Below are positions 15,783 to 25,092 of a DNA stretch of 64,000 bases, piece by piece. The position numbers and the translations under genes were made by a program. The DNA comes from Herbidospora yilanensis. GTDB lineage: Bacteria; Actinomycetota; Actinomycetes; Streptosporangiales; Streptosporangiaceae. Position 1 is the stretch's first letter, and each line of letters begins with the position of its first letter. The stretch lies in the NCBI RefSeq assembly GCF_001570565.1, contig NZ_BBXE01000030.1, positions 110,350 to 174,349 of the forward strand, in the 5' to 3' direction. The notes beneath the pieces were generated by a model, which did not search any database, was not told the origin of the DNA, and worked only from the letters and a program-made list of their open reading frames with translations.

Positions 15783-18700
15783 ATGACGAGAAAGCACGGA
15801 CCGTTACGGCTGCTGGCGGCATTTGTCGCGGCAGTTCTCGTCGTGACCGTGGGGCCGCTGCAGCCGGTCTCCGCGGCCGGCGGGCCCAACCTCGCGGCCG
15901 GTAAGGCCACCGCCGCGAGCAGCACGAACTCCCCCTACCCCTCATCCAACGTCGCCGACGGCAACCAGGAGACCTACTGGGAGAGCGCCGGCAGCACCTT
16001 CCCGCAGTGGGTCCAGGTCGACCTGGGCAGCGCCCAGAACGTCGACCAGGTCGTCCTGAAGCTCCCGGCCGGGTGGGGCGCCCGCACCCAGACCCTCTCG
16101 GTCCAGGGCAGCCTCGACAACAACGGCTGGTCGACGATCGTCGGCTCGGCCGGACAGAGCTTCGCCCCCGGCAACGCCAACACCGTCACCCTGAACTTCG
16201 GCGCCACCAACACCCGGTACGTCCGCGTGAACATCACCGCGAACACCGGCTGGGCCGCCGCGCAGCTCTCGGCCCTTGAGGTCTACGGCGTCACGAGCTC
16301 CTCGGGCAACCTCGCCTCGGGCCGCACGATGACCGCCAGCAGCGTCTCGCAGAACTACGTCGCCCCCAACGCCAACGACGGGAACGCGAGCACCTACTGG
16401 GAGAGCAACAACAACGTCTTCCCCGAGTGGCTCCAGGTCGACCTCGGCGCCTCGGTCGCGGTCAACCGGGTCGTGCTGAAGCTGCCCCCGGCCACCGCCT
16501 GGCAGACCCGCACCCAGACCCTGGAGGTCCAGGGCAGCGCCAACGGCTCCAGCTTCTCCACGCTGGTGCCCTCCGCCGGGTACACGTTCGACCCGGCCAC
16601 CGGCAACACGGTGACGATCAACTTCACCTCGGCCGCGACCACCCGCTACGTGCGGCTGAACATCACCGCCAACACGGGCTGGGCGGCCGGTCAGGTCTCC
16701 GAGTTCGAGGTGTACGGCCCCAGCGGCCCGGTCGACACGCAGGCGCCCAGCGCCCCGGGCAACCTGACCTACACCGAGCCCGGCGGCACCCAGATCCGGC
16801 TCGCGTGGAACGCCTCCACCGACAACGTCGGCGTCACCGGCTACGACGTCTACCGCGGCGGCCAGCTCATCGCGAGCGTCGCGGGCAACGTGCTGACCTA
16901 CACCGACAACCAGCCGGCCACCGCCACGGTGACCTACTTCGTCCGCGCGAAGGACGCCGCGAGCAACGTCTCGGGCAACTCCAACTCGGTCACCCGCCAG
17001 GGCCAGTCGGGCGGCGACACCCAGGCGCCCACCACCCCCGGCAACCTGGCCTACACCGAGCCCGGCTCCGGCCAGATCCGCCTCACCTGGACGGCCTCGA
17101 CCGACAACGTCGGCGTGACCGGCTACGACATCATCCGCAACGGCTCGGCCGCGGGCAGCGTCTCCGGCACCACGCTGGTCTTCACCGACACCCAGCCGGC
17201 CACCGCCACGGTGACCTACCTGGTCCGGGCCCGCGACGCCGCCGGCAACGTCTCCGGCGACAGCAACTCGGTCACCCGCACCGGCACCAGCCAGCCCGGC
17301 ACCAACCTCGCCACCGGCAAGGAGATGGTCGAGTCGGGCCACGTCCACACGTTCGTCGCGGCCAACGCCAACGACGACAACCTGGACACCTACTGGGAGG
17401 GCGCGTCGGGCACCTGGCCGAGCACCCTGACCGTCAAGCTCGGCGCCAACGCCAACGTCACCTCGGTCGTGCTGAAGCTCAACCCGTCGTCGGCGTGGGG
17501 CACGCGCACCCAGAACATCCAGGTCCTGGGCCGTGAGCAGAGCGGCAGCACCTACACCAACCTGGTGTCGGCGGCCAACTACACCTTCAACCCGAGCTCG
17601 CAGAACACCGTCACCATCCCAATGACCGCGACCACGGCCGACGTGCAGCTCCGCATCACCAGCAACACCGGCGCCCCGGCCGGCCAGATCGCCGAGTTCC
17701 AGGTGTTCGGCACCCCGGCCCCCAACCCCGACCTGGTCGTCACCTCGGCCACCTGGTCGCCCGCCTCGCCGGTCGAGACCGACTCCATCACGCTGTCGGC
17801 GGTCGTCCGCAACAACGGCAACGCCAACGCCCCGGCGTCGTCGGTCAACCTCTACCTCGACACCACGCGCGTCGCCACGGTGAACGTCCCGGCCCTGGCC
17901 GCAGGCGCGCAGACCACCGTGACGAGCACCATCGGCCCGCGTGACGCCGCCTCCTACTCGGTGAACGCCAAGGTCGACGAGAACAACACGATCATCGAGC
18001 AGAACGACGGCAACAACGCCTTCGTCAACACCACGGCCCTCGTGGTCCGCCCGGTCGACAGCTCCGACCTGGTCGCCTCGCCGGTGGCCTGGACCCCGAC
18101 CAACCCGTCGGGCGGCCAGACCGTCACCTTCAGCGTCGGCATCAGGAACCAGGGCACCGTCGCCTCGGCGGGCGGCGCCCACGGCATCACCCTGACCGTC
18201 CTGAACGACCAGGGCACCGTGGTCCGCACCCTGACCGGCTCCTACAGCGGCGTCATCGCCGCCGGCGCGACCACCTCGCCGGTGAACCTCGGCACCTGGA
18301 CGGCCGCCAACGGCCGCTACACGGTCCGCGTCGTGCTCGCCAACGACGCCAACGAGCTGCCGGTCAAGCAGGCCAACAACACCACCGGCAACGGGCTCTT
18401 CGTGGGCCGCGGCGCCAACATGCCGTACGACCACCTGGAGGCCGAGGACGCCGTGCGCGGCGGCGGCGCCGGCGTCGTCGGCCCGAACCGCACCATCGGC
18501 GACCTGGGCGGTGAGGCCAGCGGCCGCCGCGCCGTCACCCTCAACACCACCGGCGCGTTCGTCGAGTTCACCACCCGGGCCCAGACCAACACCCTGGTCA
18601 CCCGCTTCTCGATCCCCGACGCCCCCGGCGGCGGCGGCATCAACGAGGAGCTCAACGTCTACGTCAACGGCGCCTTCCACAAGGCGATCAACATGACGTC

Positions 18701-20075
18701 GAAGTACATGTGGCAGTACGGCAACGAGGCGAGCCCCAACAACTCGCCCGGCTCCGGCGGCCCGCGCCACATCTACGACGAGGCCAACATCTTCCTCGAC
18801 GCCTCGTTCCCGCCCGGCACGAAGATCAAGCTGCAGAAGGACGCGGCCAACGCGACCAACTACGCGATCGACTTCATCAACACCGAGCAGGTCGCCCCGA
18901 TCGCCAACCCCGACCCGGCGAAGTACGTCGTGCCGACCGGCTTCACCCAGCAGGCCGTCACCGCCGCGCTCGACAAGGCCCGCATGGAGACCGGCTGGGA
19001 GGGCGTCTACCTGCCCGCCGGCGACTACTCGGTGGCCAGCAAGTTCAACGTCTACGGCAAGCCCGTCAAGGTCGTCGGCGCCGGCCCCTGGTACACCAGG
19101 TTCTACGCCCCGACCAGCCAGGAGAACTCCGACATCGGCTTCGACGTCCAGTCGTCGGCCAACGGCGCCTCCTTCAGCGGCTTCGCGGTGTTCGGCAACT
19201 ACACCTCGCGCAACGACGGCCCCGGCAAGGTCTGGAACCTGACCGGCGTGAGCGACATCTCGATCGACAACATGTGGATCGAACACCAGATGGTCATGGT
19301 GTGGGGCACCAACATCAGCGGCATCAACCTGACCAACAGCCGCATCCGCAACATGTACGCCGACGGCCTGAACTTCACCAACAACAGCCGCAACAACACG
19401 GTGCGGAACATCGACGCCCGCTCCACGGGTGACGACGCCTTCGCCCTGTTCAACGCGATCGACATCGTCCAGGGCGACAACACGGGCAACCTCTTCGAGA
19501 ACCTCTCGGTGACCACCCCGTGGCGCGCGGCGGGCCTGGCGGTCTACGGCGGCCAGAACAACATCTTCCGCAACATCTACATCGCCGACACGCTCTGCTA
19601 CTCGGGCATCACGGTCTCGTCGCTCGACTTCGGCTACCAGTTCAAGGGCTTCGGCACCCAGCCGACGACCATCGAGAACGTGTCGATCATCCGCTCGGGC
19701 GGCCACTTCTGGGGTGCCCAGACCTTCCCGGGCATCTGGATGTTCTCGGCCTCCAAGGAGTTCCGCGGCATCCGGATCAACAACGTGGACATCGTCGACC
19801 CGACGTACTCCGGAATCATGTTCCAGACGAAGTACAACGGCGCCGCCGAGTACCCCCACACCGACACCGTCTTCACCAACGTCTCGATCTCGGGGGCGCA
19901 GAAGAGCGGCGACGCCTTCGACGCCAAGTCGGGCTTCGGGATCTGGGTCAACGAGATGCCGGAACAGGGTCAGGGCCCGGCGGTCGGCTCCGCGACCTTC
20001 AACAACCTGACCTTCAGCAACAACTTCCAGAACATCAAGAACACGACCTCGACGTTCACCCTCAACATCAACTAG
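15783..20075 (+). CDS. Secreted multidomain alpha-1,3-glucanase (mutanase/mycodextranase), GH87
   Basis: A 1430-residue extracellular enzyme expected to cut alpha-1,3-glucan, for example of fungal walls. Residues 1-32 are a signal peptide (RLLAAFVAAVLVVTVG, cleavage after VSA). Then come two discoidin (F5/8, CBM32-like) domains (33-165; 170-312, each with the TYWES signature), two fibronectin III domains (about 320-405 and 415-500), a third discoidin domain (505-655), two CARDB-like domains (660-860) and a CBM6/35-like domain (875-1010). The catalytic right-handed beta-helix spans about 1025-1430. MYADGLNFT and RSTGDDAFALF supply the Asp residues placed as in GH87 catalytic sites. GAAGAAGG precedes the ATG. 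The domain set resembles Paenibacillus alpha-1,3-glucanases. It is a single-gene unit with its own terminator. Confidence 0.88.
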   Translation: MTRKHGPLRLLAAFVAAVLVVTVGPLQPVSAAGGPNLAAGKATAASSTNSPYPSSNVADGNQETYWESAGSTFPQWVQVDLGSAQNVDQVVLKLPAGWGARTQTLSVQGSLDNNGWSTIVGSAGQSFAPGNANTVTLNFGATNTRYVRVNITANTGWAAAQLSALEVYGVTSSSGNLASGRTMTASSVSQNYVAPNANDGNASTYWESNNNVFPEWLQVDLGASVAVNRVVLKLPPATAWQTRTQTLEVQGSANGSSFSTLVPSAGYTFDPATGNTVTINFTSAATTRYVRLNITANTGWAAGQVSEFEVYGPSGPVDTQAPSAPGNLTYTEPGGTQIRLAWNASTDNVGVTGYDVYRGGQLIASVAGNVLTYTDNQPATATVTYFVRAKDAASNVSGNSNSVTRQGQSGGDTQAPTTPGNLAYTEPGSGQIRLTWTASTDNVGVTGYDIIRNGSAAGSVSGTTLVFTDTQPATATVTYLVRARDAAGNVSGDSNSVTRTGTSQPGTNLATGKEMVESGHVHTFVAANANDDNLDTYWEGASGTWPSTLTVKLGANANVTSVVLKLNPSSAWGTRTQNIQVLGREQSGSTYTNLVSAANYTFNPSSQNTVTIPMTATTADVQLRITSNTGAPAGQIAEFQVFGTPAPNPDLVVTSATWSPASPVETDSITLSAVVRNNGNANAPASSVNLYLDTTRVATVNVPALAAGAQTTVTSTIGPRDAASYSVNAKVDENNTIIEQNDGNNAFVNTTALVVRPVDSSDLVASPVAWTPTNPSGGQTVTFSVGIRNQGTVASAGGAHGITLTVLNDQGTVVRTLTGSYSGVIAAGATTSPVNLGTWTAANGRYTVRVVLANDANELPVKQANNTTGNGLFVGRGANMPYDHLEAEDAVRGGGAGVVGPNRTIGDLGGEASGRRAVTLNTTGAFVEFTTRAQTNTLVTRFSIPDAPGGGGINEELNVYVNGAFHKAINMTSKYMWQYGNEASPNNSPGSGGPRHIYDEANIFLDASFPPGTKIKLQKDAANATNYAIDFINTEQVAPIANPDPAKYVVPTGFTQQAVTAALDKARMETGWEGVYLPAGDYSVASKFNVYGKPVKVVGAGPWYTRFYAPTSQENSDIGFDVQSSANGASFSGFAVFGNYTSRNDGPGKVWNLTGVSDISIDNMWIEHQMVMVWGTNISGINLTNSRIRNMYADGLNFTNNSRNNTVRNIDARSTGDDAFALFNAIDIVQGDNTGNLFENLSVTTPWRAAGLAVYGGQNNIFRNIYIADTLCYSGITVSSLDFGYQFKGFGTQPTTIENVSIIRSGGHFWGAQTFPGIWMFSASKEFRGIRINNVDIVDPTYSGIMFQTKYNGAAEYPHTDTVFTNVSISGAQKSGDAFDAKSGFGIWVNEMPEQGQGPAVGSATFNNLTFSNNFQNIKNTTSTFTLNIN
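16735..17290 (+). repeat. Duplicated fibronectin III modules within the glucanase gene
   Basis: Two adjacent units of about 280 bp encode FN3 domains that are nearly identical in protein (NLTYTEPGGTQIRLAW versus NLAYTEPGSGQIRLTW) and share long identical DNA stretches such as CAGCCGGCCACCGCCACGGT. This points to a recent internal duplication. Confidence 0.7.
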
Positions 20076-20089
20076 TCCATCACCGATCG

Positions 20090-20132
20090 GGCGCTGCCGC
20101 CGGAAGGCCAACCTCCGGCGGCAGCGCCTTTT
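20090..20132 (+). terminator. Rho-independent terminator of the glucanase gene
   Basis: A perfect 15-bp stem (GGCGCTGCCGCCGGA at 20090-20104 with TCCGGCGGCAGCGCC at 20114-20128) is followed by TTTT, 15 bases after the glucanase stop codon. It may also serve the convergent DUF4253 gene. Confidence 0.9.
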
Positions 20133-20150
20133 CGTCGTGTACGGGAAGAC

Positions 20151-20993
20151 TCAGTCCCACCAGAACGACCAGGCGTTGCGCCCCTTGATCAGCTCGGCGT
20201 AGTCCTCCAGCGTGCCGGGGCCCTGCACGATCGTGTCGGGGCAGAACGTCCAGTGCTCGGCGGCCACGTGGACGGCGTGCAGCGAGGTCGTCGGCGGCGC
20301 GGCCACGCTCAGGTCGAGGGTGTTGAACCCGACCCCGACCACCCGCGCGCCGAACCGCTCCTCCCACGAGCGCACGACCGCCGCCATGGGCACCGCCCAC
20401 TCGTTGTGGTTGACCGCGCCCTGCCAGCCCATGACCGCCAGCGCGTCGGCGCCGCGGTCGGCCGCGACCAGGCCCAGGGGGGTGCCGTTGCGGGCCAGTT
20501 CGCGCGCGTACCAGTCGGCGACCACGTCGGGGTGGGCCACCGGGACGCCGGGCTCGGCCAGGCCGGGGGAGACCGGCCCGAAGGGCTCCAGGTTGCCGAT
20601 CTGGTCGTGGGAGGCCGTCTCCACCCAGTCGGCCCACACCTCGTCCATGAACGCCTGGGCGTGGAACAGGTCGATGCGGTCGGCGTCGTCGGGGGCGATC
20701 TGCCCGACCGACCACGGCTGCACCGACTCCTCCAGCAGCAGCGGCCACAGGCCCGAGGCGGGATGTTCGGCCCGTAACCGCGACCACAACTCGCCGGACA
20801 CGGGGTCGTCGCTCAGCCAGAACGCCGGCCGCCGGTGCGGGCGCCCGCGTTCGAACGTCGGGTCGGGCCACACGGTCACGCCGGGAGGCAACTCCACGGT
20901 GAGCTCGCGCCGCACGCCGTCGTCGGCGAACAGCTCGCGGAGCTCGGGCGGCAGCAGCCCCTTTCTAACCGGCACGGCGAAAGAATAGTTCAC
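20151..20993 (-). CDS. DUF4253 domain protein
   Basis: A 280-residue cytoplasmic protein starting at GTG 20993. The C-terminal 130 residues match DUF4253: GLVAADRGADALAVMGWQGAVNHNEWAVPMAAVVRSWEERFGARVVGVGFNTLDLSVAAPP followed by LHAVHVAAEHWTFCPDTIVQGPGTLEDYAELI. The W-E-x-R-F-G-A-R-V and F-x-P-D motifs are the family signature. The function of this family is unknown; relatives are common in actinomycetes and sometimes sit in toxin-immunity arrays. No partner gene is visible here. Confidence 0.8.
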   Translation of the reverse strand: MNYSFAVPVRKGLLPPELRELFADDGVRRELTVELPPGVTVWPDPTFERGRPHRRPAFWLSDDPVSGELWSRLRAEHPASGLWPLLLEESVQPWSVGQIAPDDADRIDLFHAQAFMDEVWADWVETASHDQIGNLEPFGPVSPGLAEPGVPVAHPDVVADWYARELARNGTPLGLVAADRGADALAVMGWQGAVNHNEWAVPMAAVVRSWEERFGARVVGVGFNTLDLSVAAPPTTSLHAVHVAAEHWTFCPDTIVQGPGTLEDYAELIKGRNAWSFWWD

Positions 20994-21021
20994 GCGTTGT
21001 TCGTGCGGTTATCGTGTGGTC

Positions 21022-21120
21022 ATGCCGGTTCCCCGACCTCTGCGGCCGGGCGACCCGCGGCAGGTCGGAAGCCACACGCTGACCGGCTTGATCGGCGAGG
21101 GCGGCCAGGGCACCGTCTTC
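21022..21120 (+). pseudogene. 5' fragment of a Ser/Thr protein kinase gene
   Basis: From ATG 21022 the frame reads PLRPGDPRQVGSHTLTGLIGEGGQGTVF, the exact N-terminal hallmark of actinobacterial Ser/Thr kinases, including the glycine-rich ATP loop G-E-G-G-Q-G-T-V. After about 33 residues homology ends and the sequence runs into the antisense of a sortase remnant. The rest of the kinase is gone, probably through a deletion that joined two genes. Confidence 0.7.
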
Positions 21121-21147
21121 CACGGCCACGGTCCGGACCTGGCGGCT

Positions 21148-21478
21148 CTGACGTTCCAGCGCGGCGAAGACGATGACGTTGCCGGCGTAGTGGCCCGCGC
21201 CGGTGTCGAACGTGCCCCCGCAGGTGATGAGGCGGAGCCGGGCGTCGGGGGGAGGCGCCGTAGACGTCACGGGTGGGGAAATCCTTCTTCTCGTGGGTAC
21301 GCACCTCTTCAACCCGGAACGTCAGGGTTCGCCGGTCCTTGAGCCGGACGAGGATCCGGTGGCCCGGCTTGAGCGCGCCGAGTTCCGCGAACACCCCCGG
21401 ACCGGTCGGCGAGTCGAGCGTCAGCCGCTCCAGCCGGGACCGCAGCCCGATCGCCGGGATGACCACCTCGACGGGCTC
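21148..21478 (-). pseudogene. Class F sortase pseudogene
   Basis: Translated pieces match class F sortases: EPVEVVIPAIGLRSRLERLTL, then DSPTGPGVFAELGALKPGHRILVRL and FRVEEVRTHEKKDFPTRDVYG in one frame, and ARLRLITCGGTFD plus GHYAGNVIVFAALE in another. The catalytic Cys (L-I-T-C-G-G) survives. The catalytic His segment expected between LERLTL and DSPTGPG is missing through an in-frame deletion. The frame breaks at a run of six G at 21247-21252. The 21479-21805 stretch upstream (in the antisense sense) holds frames with no clear homology and is probably decayed sequence. Confidence 0.65.
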
Positions 21479-21805
21479 GGCGTGCCGCCGCTGCGGCCTG
21501 ACCCGCGCGACCTGGTTCTCCACCGGCCCCCATCCCGCCGCCTCGGCGGCCTTCCGATCGAGCGTGCCGGCCTGTGCGGTCGTGGTGAGCACGACGACGT
21601 CGGCGTTCAGGACCTCCTCCTGGCCGCGGAACGGCAACAATCGCGAGGGCTCCACCTCCTGGTCGGCGAGCAGCGCGCACACCGGCGCGTCACACCCGAC
21701 GATCCCGCCGACCTGCCGCGCCACCCATACGTCATCACGGCGACACACGCAGTGGCGAGACTCCAGCGGGTGGATTTAACTCCATAAACGGGCATATGAA
21801 GGGTC

Positions 21806-22582
21806 GTGACGTGGTGGCGTCGCCTGGTCGGCGACCTCAAGGCCCGCAACCACCTCGACACGTATGCCCTGACGGTGGTCGTGTTCACGTTCGCCATCCT
21901 GTCGCTGGTGAGCGACGCCCTCGACGACGACCTGCGATGGGCCGTTCTGCTCTCCGGCGTCGGCCTGCTCATCTATCGCCTCACGCTCGTCGGCGCCGCG
22001 CCCGCCCCCGCCGACCTGCTGCACGACCGGACCGTCTTCGAGGAGCTCCCGCTGCCGGTGCTGCTGCGCGACGCCCGCGACGTCCGGATCTTCGCCCCCT
22101 CGGCGGTCAACCTCCTGTCACCGCAGACGTGCGAGCTGCTGCGCAAGACCGTCCTGACCCGGCGCAACGGGGCGGTCCGGGTGGTCGTGCTCGACCCCGC
22201 GGAAACCGCGGCCATCGCCATCGCCGCCCGGCAGCTCGACGACTCCCTGGAGTTCCCCATCCAGCGGCTGCCGCAGTCCCTCGCCTCGACCCTCGAACGG
22301 CTGAAACTGATCGCCGGGTGGCGGACCGAGGGGGCGTTCTCCTATCGGTTGTTTCCGTACAACCCCGGATTCTCACTGGTGCTCGTCGACCCCGACACGC
22401 CACACGGGCGGGTGATCGTCGAGTTTCACGGGTTCCATAATCCGTCGACGTCGTCGCGCATGCATCTGGAGTTGGTGGCGGGGCGTAATGAGCGCTGGTA
22501 TCGGTACTGGATCCAGCAGTTCGACCGGGTGTGGGAAGAGGCGTCCGCGCCGGAAATCTTGACGCGACGGGAAAAGCCGTGA
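21806..22582 (+). CDS. Membrane-anchored protein with a PLD-like soluble domain, upstream of fxsB
   Basis: A 258-residue protein from GTG 21806. Residues 20-37 and 44-62 are two membrane helices (YALTVVVFTFAILSLVS; WAVLLSGVGLLIYRLTLVG); the remaining 195 residues should face the cytoplasm. That domain (FEELPLPVLLRDARDVRIFAPSAVNLL; RNGAVRVVVLDPAETAAIAIA; VIVEFHGFHNPSTSSRMHLEL) resembles phospholipase-D-like alpha/beta domains attached to some actinobacterial regulators, but no HKD motif is present, so it should not be an active PLD. It lies 72 bases before fxsB on the same strand and is probably cotranscribed, which suggests a sensor or anchor role in the Fxs system. I know of no established function. 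Confidence 0.65.
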   Translation: MTWWRRLVGDLKARNHLDTYALTVVVFTFAILSLVSDALDDDLRWAVLLSGVGLLIYRLTLVGAAPAPADLLHDRTVFEELPLPVLLRDARDVRIFAPSAVNLLSPQTCELLRKTVLTRRNGAVRVVVLDPAETAAIAIAARQLDDSLEFPIQRLPQSLASTLERLKLIAGWRTEGAFSYRLFPYNPGFSLVLVDPDTPHGRVIVEFHGFHNPSTSSRMHLELVAGRNERWYRYWIQQFDRVWEEASAPEILTRREKP

Positions 22583-22654
22583 GAGACAGTAATCGCGGAG
22601 GTACGTCAGGTCGGCGCCGACAGGGCGAAGGGGACCGCGATCACATTACCTGAA

Positions 22655-23854
22655 TTGGGACGCCCGCCATTTCCGGCATCCCTCGACGTCGAGGCCCTCC
22701 TGGCGTCGGGGTGGAAACCGCATGCCTTCCGCCAGTTCATTCTGAAGATTCACAGCCGTTGCGACCTCGCCTGCCGCCATTGCTACGTGTACGAAATGGC
22801 CGACCAGAACTGGCGCAACCAGCCCCGGCGCATGTCCGAGGCCATCGCGGGAAAAGTGGCCCTGCGCATCGGCGAACACGCGATGACCCACGGCCTCACC
22901 GAGGTCGACGTCATCCTCCACGGCGGCGAGCCGCTGCTGGCCGGCCCCGAGTTCATCGCCTACCTCGTCCGCGCCATCCGCCGGGAGATGGACACCGGCA
23001 GCGTCGTCAACGTCAGCGTCCAGACCAACGGGATGCGCCTCGACGAGGAGTTCCTGAAACTCTTCGAGCGGCTCGGCATCCGGGTCGGCATCTCCCTCGA
23101 CGGCGACGCCGCCGCCCACGACCGCCACCGCCTCTTCCGCGACGGCCGGGGCAGCCACGCGCTGGTCAGCGAGGCCATCAGGCGGTTGTCCCGCAGCCGC
23201 TACCACGGCCTGTTCAGCGGCCTGCTGTGCACGATCGACGTCCGCAACGACCCGCTGAAGACCTACGAGGCGCTGCTGGCCTTCGACCCGCCGGCCGTCG
23301 ACTTCCTGCTGCCGCACGGCAACTGGTCGACCCCGCCGCCGTTCCGCGACGCCGGGTCGTCGTCGACCCCCTACGCCGACTGGCTCATCCCGATCTTCGA
23401 CCGCTGGTATCGCACCGCCGAAACCGAGGTCCGGCTTTTCACCGAGATTCTCCGCCTGATAACCGGACGACCGTCCCGCAGCGAATCGATCGGGCTTTCC
23501 CCGGCGCTCCTGGCAGTGGTGGAGACCGATGGTTCCATAGAACAGTCCGATATTCTGAAATCCGCATATCACGGGGCGGCGGCCACTCCGCTCCACGTGT
23601 TGCGCGACCCCTTCGACGCGGCGTTGCGACTTCCTTCACTGGTGGCCCGGCAGATCGGCGTGGAGGCGCTCTCGCCGGTGTGCCGTGAATGCGACGTCGT
23701 CAGCGCGTGCGGCGGCGGCCTCTATGCCCACCGCTACGACGAGAATTCCGGATTCCGGAATCCGAGCGTCTACTGCCCCGACCTCTACGCGCTGGTCAGC
23801 CATATTCACCGGGTTTTCGCCGAAGACGTGGCCCGGATGAGGGGAAACCGATGA
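22655..23854 (+). CDS. fxsB: Radical SAM FxsB-family peptide-modifying enzyme
   Basis: A 399-residue radical SAM/SPASM-type enzyme expected to install a C-C crosslink (three-residue cyclophane type) on an FxSxx-COOH precursor. The [4Fe-4S]-SAM motif C-x3-C-x2-C is at residues 36-43 (RCDLACRHCYVYE). GGEPLLAGPEF follows as the SAM-binding GGE motif. The C-terminal auxiliary-cluster cysteines are in CRECDVVSACGGGLYAHRY and SVYCPDLYALVSHI. The start is uncertain: the frame is open from 22583 but has no ATG or GTG before the TTG at 22655, and GCGGAGG at 22595-22601 has no usable start behind it. The stop overlaps the next gene (ATGA), a stand-alone HExxH protein. The precursor gene is 3.9 kb away on the far side of fxsT. 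Homologous to the N-terminal half of the fusion enzyme at 39489-41780. Confidence 0.9.
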   Translation: MGRPPFPASLDVEALLASGWKPHAFRQFILKIHSRCDLACRHCYVYEMADQNWRNQPRRMSEAIAGKVALRIGEHAMTHGLTEVDVILHGGEPLLAGPEFIAYLVRAIRREMDTGSVVNVSVQTNGMRLDEEFLKLFERLGIRVGISLDGDAAAHDRHRLFRDGRGSHALVSEAIRRLSRSRYHGLFSGLLCTIDVRNDPLKTYEALLAFDPPAVDFLLPHGNWSTPPPFRDAGSSSTPYADWLIPIFDRWYRTAETEVRLFTEILRLITGRPSRSESIGLSPALLAVVETDGSIEQSDILKSAYHGAAATPLHVLRDPFDAALRLPSLVARQIGVEALSPVCRECDVVSACGGGLYAHRYDENSGFRNPSVYCPDLYALVSHIHRVFAEDVARMRGNR

Positions 23855-25092
23855 GCATCCTCCCGCACCGCATCTCCGACACGGCCTTCTCGGCGCTGGC
23901 GTCGGGCGGCGGGGGAGCCGCAGCCATGGAGGAGCTGCGCTCGGCCCAGTTCAGCCGGCACCTCATGCTGCTGCGCGGCGTCGTCGAGGCGTTCCCCGAG
24001 GTGAAGGTGGCGGAAGAGGCCTTCGCCGTGCTCGCCGACCTGCAGCGCGGCGCGAGCGGCGCGGTCGAGACGGTGCTCCGCTACCCGGCGGTCGGAGCCT
24101 GGGCGGCCCAGTGCCTGCGCGGCACGGCCGACCCGGCCAGGCTCGCCGCGGTCGCGCTCGCCGCCGCCCACCTCGCCGGCCGCGAATGCCGCCTCCCGGT
24201 GAGCTCCCGGCACGGCTGGGTCACCCTGCCCTCCGTCGGCGGCTTCCCCGCCACCGGCGTGTTCGACCTGAGCGTCGGCCCCGGAGGCGTCCGGGTCGGC
24301 GGACACCCCGTCGACGGCTGGCGCCCCCTCGCCCGGATCAGCGCGGGCGCCTACACCGTCACCGTCGACGACCTCGATCCCCACCGCTGGCCCGGCGGCG
24401 GCGTCGACCTGCCCCGCCTCGACGCGCCGGAACGGGAAGTCTGGCAGTCCCGCCTCCGCGAGGCCTGGGACGTCCTGTCCGAACGCCACTGGACGGTGCG
24501 CGACGAGGTCGCCACCGCCGTCGGCGTGCTCACTCCCCTCGGCGCACCCTCCGACCGGCCGCAGAGCGAGTCGTCGCGGGAGGCGTTCGGCGCCATCGCC
24601 CTGTCGGCCCCGCCCGACGGCGTGTCACTCGCCGAGACCTTCGCCCACGAGACCCAGCACGTCAAGCTCTACGCCCTCATGGACGTCGTCCCCCTGACGC
24701 TCCCCGACACCGGCGACCTCTACTACGCGCCCTGGCGGCCCGACCCCCGCCCGGCCGGCGGCCTGCTCAACGGCACCTACGCCTACCTCGGGGTGACCGG
24801 CTTCTGGCGCCGTGAACGGGCGACCGGGCATCCCCGCGCCGAGTTCGAGTTCGCGCAGTGGCGCGCGGCCGCCTACGAGGCGACGCAGACGCTGCTGGCC
24901 GGCCGGGGGCTCACCGCCGAGGGGGTGCGGTTCACCGAAGGCATGGCCCGCACGCTCGGCGCCTGGACCGGAGAGCCGGTCGGCGCCGGGGCGCTCGACG
25001 AGGCCCGCCGCGCGCAGTCGGCGCGACGGCGGGCCTGGGAGCAGCGCAACGAGACGGCGTCTAGAGCGGCTGAGGGTCGAAGTCGGTATTGA
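23851..25092 (+). CDS. HExxH-motif peptide-modification protein (aKG-HExxH peptide beta-hydroxylase type)
   Basis: A 413-residue protein translationally coupled to fxsB (ATG 23851 overlaps its stop). The key site is FAHETQHVKLYALMDVV with HETQH at 266-270, followed by a conserved Y-Y-A-P-W-R-P-D-P-R-P segment and GTYAYLGVTGFWRR. The family is associated with FxSxx peptide loci, and related HExxH proteins are alpha-ketoglutarate-dependent peptide beta-hydroxylases; hydroxylation of the precursor is the likely role. It is collinear with residues about 370-763 of the fused enzyme in the second locus, so the same two activities are split here and fused there. The 3' end overlaps the convergent fxsT by 32 bases. 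Confidence 0.85.
   Translation: MSILPHRISDTAFSALASGGGGAAAMEELRSAQFSRHLMLLRGVVEAFPEVKVAEEAFAVLADLQRGASGAVETVLRYPAVGAWAAQCLRGTADPARLAAVALAAAHLAGRECRLPVSSRHGWVTLPSVGGFPATGVFDLSVGPGGVRVGGHPVDGWRPLARISAGAYTVTVDDLDPHRWPGGGVDLPRLDAPEREVWQSRLREAWDVLSERHWTVRDEVATAVGVLTPLGAPSDRPQSESSREAFGAIALSAPPDGVSLAETFAHETQHVKLYALMDVVPLTLPDTGDLYYAPWRPDPRPAGGLLNGTYAYLGVTGFWRRERATGHPRAEFEFAQWRAAAYEATQTLLAGRGLTAEGVRFTEGMARTLGAWTGEPVGAGALDEARRAQSARRRAWEQRNETASRAAEGRSRY

Noticed and set aside
15942..20111. A 1389-codon open frame on the minus strand opposite the glucanase
   Set aside because: High GC third positions on the plus strand make the antisense frame stop-free. Its translation is Val/Gly/Asp/Arg-rich with no motifs, whereas the plus strand encodes recognisable domains.
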